64,000 nucleotides of DNA. It comes from Adiantum capillus-veneris (taxonomy: Eukaryota; Streptophyta; Polypodiopsida; Polypodiales; Pteridaceae). Where the stretch lies: NCBI GenBank assembly GCA_014529385.2, contig CM043944.1, positions 51,161,768 to 51,225,767 on the forward strand. Reading direction: 5' to 3'. Below, in pieces: positions 59,549-64,000 of the stretch. The notes below the pieces were generated by a model. The model was given only the letters and a program-made list of their open reading frames with translations. It had not been told where the DNA came from and searched no databases. The position numbers and the translations under genes were made by a program. The first letter of the stretch is position 1; every line of letters starts with the position of its first letter.

Positions 59549-62500
59549 TCAAGGGCAATGTGATCCGGGCTCATATTGTTGCCAATCAGTCTCCTCATCG
59601 CTATCTGCATCAACTGTTGAAATAGCACGTACACATGGAGCCTTGAAGCGTGAAAGATGTTGATGGAAGACCTCTGGATCACTATCTATGCAGAGATAGT
59701 GTCTAGACAACTCAACGCAAACATTGCCCAAGCCACCACATCCAGAAAACATATCAACAATGTAGGTGTGCTCCGCAGTAAATGTCCACACAAGCCAGCT
59801 AAAAAAAGCAAAAAATATATGCATTTTTACTTTATGTAACATAGTCCAATAACGCATAGTAGGAAGCATATATTCTTACCGAAAGAAGTCAAGGCTATGC
59901 TCGGCGGCACCTCTAAGAGTGTGTCCTCCAATGTACTCTCCGTCGGTGCGCTCCACCAGTATTCCGGACTTGGCATCGAAAGAGTTGTTGTCCACGCTCT
60001 CTCCATCTCATCGATCGTAGATAGGACGTTGACCCTTATGATAAAACAATCCTAGCAATAGTGTTTTCACCTACAAATATTAAGTAGAATGTGATCTAAT
60101 TTAAGAAAACTGTGAGCATGCTTTTCAATCAACAAATAAATTTACTTACTCTCTCAATCTCAATGGTCTTTCGTACATAACCATCGGGGATCAAAATAAG
60201 GATGGTGTGCATCATTTTGAATCTCATCTCAATGGCATGGCTAGACACAATTCCAAAGTGATCAGTGGAGCTTAGGGTGATGTACCACCCATTGTCTGCC
60301 ACATACTTTGAAGCTATTACGGCCACTTTCTTACTTAATTTTCGAGAGAATTGATTCCATGGAGGGACCTGCATAATACGCATTGTTAATTTAATTAAAG
60401 TTACAAAACTATCATAGACTGTCCATTGTGGTTTTGAAGGATGCATACCTCGTTCTCCGAAAAATTTTCAACTTTAAAGTTTGTTGGAAAATCCGCAAAC
60501 AAAAGAGAGGCCACTTCATTGCTCTTTTCCCCATCAACATGGGCTGAATGAAGAAAATCCAAGATCTTGCATACGATCAAATACATGTATTTCAAACATT
60601 CACAACACACACCACACATAGTTAGTCTTTCTTTTCACATGTGTTTACCATTTCTCATCATCGAGAGAAATTTTGTAAACATCTAGCATGTTGCCGATAA
60701 CGGTCACATCACAATCTATGGAAGGCACTGCATAATCAGAAAATAAAATATTTCATCAAGAATTGTTGAGTAGAAAGAAAGTGACAGCTAGATATCTATA
60801 CAAGCAAGTTTACTTGTGGAGCCTTGAGCACCTTTTTGGTTCTTTTTGGGAGACTTCTTGGGCTTCTTGGATCTAACAAAATCCAATCCTTTCTTTATAG
60901 AGGAGATTGTACTATTGTTTACTCTTTTCGAAGAGGTGGCTTTCTTGGAAGCTGAGCCAATCTTCTCAATACCATTTTCATTTCTTTCAAGAACGTGCTC
61001 TAAAGAAAACAAAAATATATTTCTCACAAACATAATCTAAATAGTATGAGCACTTTAACAATTTTGTAGTTTTTATAAATGCCAAAAATAACCACCAAGG
61101 GCAATACTCAATTTCCCAAGCAATCAAACCATAATCTCTCATCCATATTGGATACATACACTCCTCACAAGAGAGGTCCCTCCAACTTTCAACAGCAATT
61201 GGCAACTTCTCCAACAAAGTTTGATCGTAAAGCTGAATTAGCCATATACATAAAATGCAGTTAACTTTATTTGAGCTCCTTTCCTAAGTGACTTATTTAT
61301 TATACAAACTCTAAGTAAAAAATAGAATAATAACCATAAAGATATCAATTGTATTACCTGAATAATACTCTCCTCGAAGATTCCATAAGCTCTGGAATTT
61401 TTTCATCCGACTCTTTTGTGTTGAGCTTATTCCAAAGCTCCACAAAATCTTTATCAATGTGGTCCCTCAATTGGTGATGAAACCATGCTTCAAAGCCCTC
61501 CGGCATTTCTTCAATCATTTTCCCTTTGATCCTCAAGCATTGCTTCAAGATACTTCCCTAATACCACTCTTTACGCAAGTACATTCTAAATTTCATTGCA
61601 CTAATATAACGCTTAGAAGTAACATCATCTACACGGCAATGCATCAAAGAGTGCAATATTTCCTTTTTCCTATATAGCAAACAATAAACAAACCATAAAT
61701 GCATTGATTCATTTGATGATTTCATGTGTATTTTTTATCCAAAAATTATTACCTCTCTAGTGATATTTTAGAAGTTGCCAAAGAGTGGACCTTGTCTCTT
61801 GTAAGGCCCTTTTGATCCTTTTCTCTTATCCAATTGAAGTTAAATAATAAAGAGAAGAACCCCTAGCCATTGGCGGGGTTGGCAATGGCCAACATCTATG
61901 TTGCATTAGCACGAGATCAAATCAAATCAATTTTTCAATCAAATAAATCAAATTCAAATGACATGTCAACTTACAATTTTGTAGAAATGCAAACATAAAC
62001 GGTGAGAAAAGTGTTTACCTTATAAGCTCTTTCTTTGAATATTTTTTCTACTCTTCCTCGAGCAACCATTTCCTTTTCTGGTAGTGAAATCGAGGGATCA
62101 TTGATCTCTTGCATCTCTTTGATAAGATACAATTCAAAGTCTTCCTTTTGTAGAGCAAATGAAAAAAAAAAGTAAGATTTTACAAAATAATGTCAAGCTT
62201 TAGAAATTACATAAAAAGTGTACCTTAAGGCAAAAAAATATACCTTCCATATGAGCATTGCTAATAAAAGAGCAGGAGCGTTGTACCAACTCCCTTTAGA
62301 CGCCTTCTTCTCACAAGCAAGCTCTACCTCTATCCATCGAATCCAATCTTGGGGAAAGTCTTTCATTAAAGAATCTTTGCTTGCCACAGCCAGTTTTTGG
62401 AACAAGAAGATCTCCTGCCCAAAATTCATGCTCACAGTGGTTCTACCAATCCTAAACCACAATATCTTAAATTAAATGGTAGTAGAATGACATCAATAAA

Positions 62501-63510
62501 GTAATAGCAATAACTTTCAAAACAACAAATGTGCCTACTCATTTTGAGAGCGCAAAGCTAGCATAAGCTCCCCCTCTGCACTTCTATCAACATAGACAAA
62601 TTGACACTTCACAGAACAATGTCTCCACTTTATCATTGAAAATTCTACAACAACAAAAAAGAAAATTAGAAAGCATAGAGTAATACAAGTCAACTTTACA
62701 TTAAACAAAAAATAAATCACTTACGTGTTTTTATTAAGCGCATCCAAGTTTTCAAATGGTGATTACCATCCCAAACGATAAATTTTTTTCCCCTTAAGTC
62801 TTCCCACTCAAGGGGAAGGGAATTATCAAAATCATCGCTTATTTCTCGCCAAATAGGCCCCCATTCATCTTTGTCTAAGTCGGAAACATAATGTTGATCA
62901 TGGCCTGGCTTCTTAAATGACACAAGAAATGGAGCTCCAAGCACACTGTATCCAGAAATCTCAAACCTTTTCACCAAGCCCTCAGTGCCTGGACCCACCG
63001 CTCTAATGGCTTCATTTTCGATCAATCTGCAGAGAGGAATGCGAGGAGGTTCCCCACCTCTCTTTACAATAAAACCCTCTACAATCTCCTCCAATATTCG
63101 ACCATGAAAATTCTTTCCAAATACTGTTGGATGATCGGGAGGTTTAGCAACAATTGTTGTTGCTTCAGACACGCTGTGAGCCACCAATTCACCTTGTGTA
63201 GCATGAATATCTATGAACACCTCTTCTTCATGCACATCACTCAATATATCCTCTTCTTCATGCACATCACCCAAAATATCCTCCTTTCGACGGACATTGG
63301 AAGAAGCAATGGAAGATCATGCATTGGCCCTATGCCCTGTAGTGCCAGACCTTAATGTGTATCCTACTCCTACAAGCAAAAAACAATAAGAACACAACTA
63401 GTTTAGTGAGTATGTTGAGACCAAAAAAAAAAGAACACCAATAGCTTAATGTATTTGAACTTACTTTGAGAGATACCTATCCTGCCACGTTTAGATGGTG
63501 TACGAGCCAT
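59549..63510 (-). pseudogene. ParB-like domain fused to beta-class DNA methyltransferase-like domain, ~14 exons, with nonsense codons
   Basis: Exons I can place: 63510-63465, 63369-62725, 62644-62539, 62451-62244, 62144-62019, 61817-61753, 61669-61369, one from 61232, 60999-60814, 60727-60649, 60543-60449, 60368-60150, 60070-59880 and 59798-59549. Introns are GT-AG, and phases agree except at the exon 8/9 and 10/11 joins. Near residue 220 is KKFIVWDGNHHLKTW, after PRIPLCRLIENEAIR: the ParB/DGQHR nuclease-fold pattern. The C-terminal part has LFADFPTNF (motif IV-like), GWYITLSSTDHFG, RGAAEHSLDFFR, then YIVDMFSGCGG and CIDSDPEVF (SAM-binding motif I and II). IV before I is the beta-class N4/N6 order. 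A Lys-rich region (KKPKKSPKKNQKG) resembles an NLS. TGA at 63317-63319, TAG at 61558-61560 and TGA at 60008-60010 break it. It is probably a recent pseudogene of a ~890-residue protein; DNA methylation is inferred. Confidence 0.6.
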
Positions 63511-63559
63511 AATCTATCAACCACAAACAACAAAAATTTTCTTAGCAATGACAATACAA

Positions 63560-63650
63560 ATATAAACTTCTAAATTTCGGTAGCATAACCGCGTAAAATG
63601 AAAATTAAAAAAAAAACCATTCTCAACTTGCTCATGGCAAGGAAAAATAC
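63560..63650. repeat. Direct-repeat partner of the 58.9-59.3 kb repeats
   Basis: AAATTTCGGTAGCATAACCG, then GAAAATTAAAAAAAAAACC and ATTCTCAACTTGCTCATGG, parallel the left-side unit in the same order and orientation. It lies about 60 bp upstream of the methyltransferase start codon. Confidence 0.6.
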
Positions 63651-63719
63651 AAATCCACTTTGACATTTGTATACCTCTTCTCTACAATGACCTGTTCTTA
63701 CATCATTGTAATTGTTACT

Positions 63720-63773
63720 GTAAGTGTGTATAGTATGTGTGTATGAAAGTGTGTTGATGTGTGTGAATGCAAG

Positions 63774-63830
<57 letters not shown>

Positions 63831-64000
63831 ATGATTGTGTGTGTGTGTGTGTGTGAATGTAAGTGTAATATGTGTGTGTCTGTATGCATGATTGTGTGTG
63901 TGTGTTTGTGCTATGTATGCAAGTGTGTTGATGTTGTGAATGCAAGTGTTTATATATGTGTATGTGTGTATGTATGCAAGTTTGTTAATGTTGTGAATGC
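63720..64000. repeat. GT/CA-rich microsatellite cluster
   Basis: A (GT)27-type run at 63775-63829, with shorter GT runs and repeated GTTGATGTTGTGAATGCAAG units to the window end. The Thr-His ORFs on the reverse strand are artefacts. Confidence 0.95.

Noticed and set aside
59549-59869. Cytosine-5 DNA methyltransferase, suggested by the FSGCGG string
   Set aside because: The SAM motif lies at the C-terminus after a motif IV-like ADFP region and an RGAAEHS segment, which is the beta-class N4/N6 order; no PCQ motif follows.

Overview
The window looks like nuclear DNA of a land plant, dominated by repeats. The evidence is a Tat-type Ty3/gypsy element with a second, plant-type RNase H, a chromodomain gypsy element primed by initiator tRNA-Met, a Ty1/copia remnant, very long dinucleotide microsatellites, and large satellite blocks. 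A seedless plant such as a fern or lycophyte is my guess; nothing in the sequence proves it. No rRNA, tRNA, CRISPR or bacterial operon structure was seen.

Layout: 1-2799 (minus) holds the 5' part of a spliced gene, open over about 838 codons in four exons. It has the architecture of a RAG1/Transib-like DDE recombinase (D393, D490, CxxC, H, E758). 3000-9460 is a microsatellite-bearing dispersed repeat family. 11.4-12.6 kb is a worn LINE tail. 13.7-22.4 kb is a nest of a non-coding LTR family (961-962 bp LTRs) in both orientations. 22.6-23.4 kb is the 3' end of a copia element with its LTR. 23.6-26.1 kb is satellite-like tandem repeat. 27.2-29.8 kb (minus) is a decayed gene with a ParB-like D-x-QHS motif.

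30.5-40.2 kb (plus) is a Tat-type gypsy element with two RNases H and an extra CCHC-containing ORF ahead of gag. 40.2-44.0 and 51.8-56.1 kb are one satellite family with a ~222-bp higher-order unit. The satellite is split by a 1.3-kb non-coding insertion and by a minus-strand chromovirus (44.0-51.8 kb).

57.6-58.0 kb (plus) is a small unrecognised ORF with a TATA box. 59.5-63.5 kb (minus) is a spliced gene of about 14 exons that joins an N-terminal ParB-like nuclease-fold domain (DGNHH) to a C-terminal beta-class N4/N6 DNA methyltransferase-like domain (ADFP ... DMFSGCGG). It carries three nonsense codons and is flanked by direct repeats. The two ParB-like genes and the DDE gene are the most unusual content; the rest is retrotransposon and satellite.
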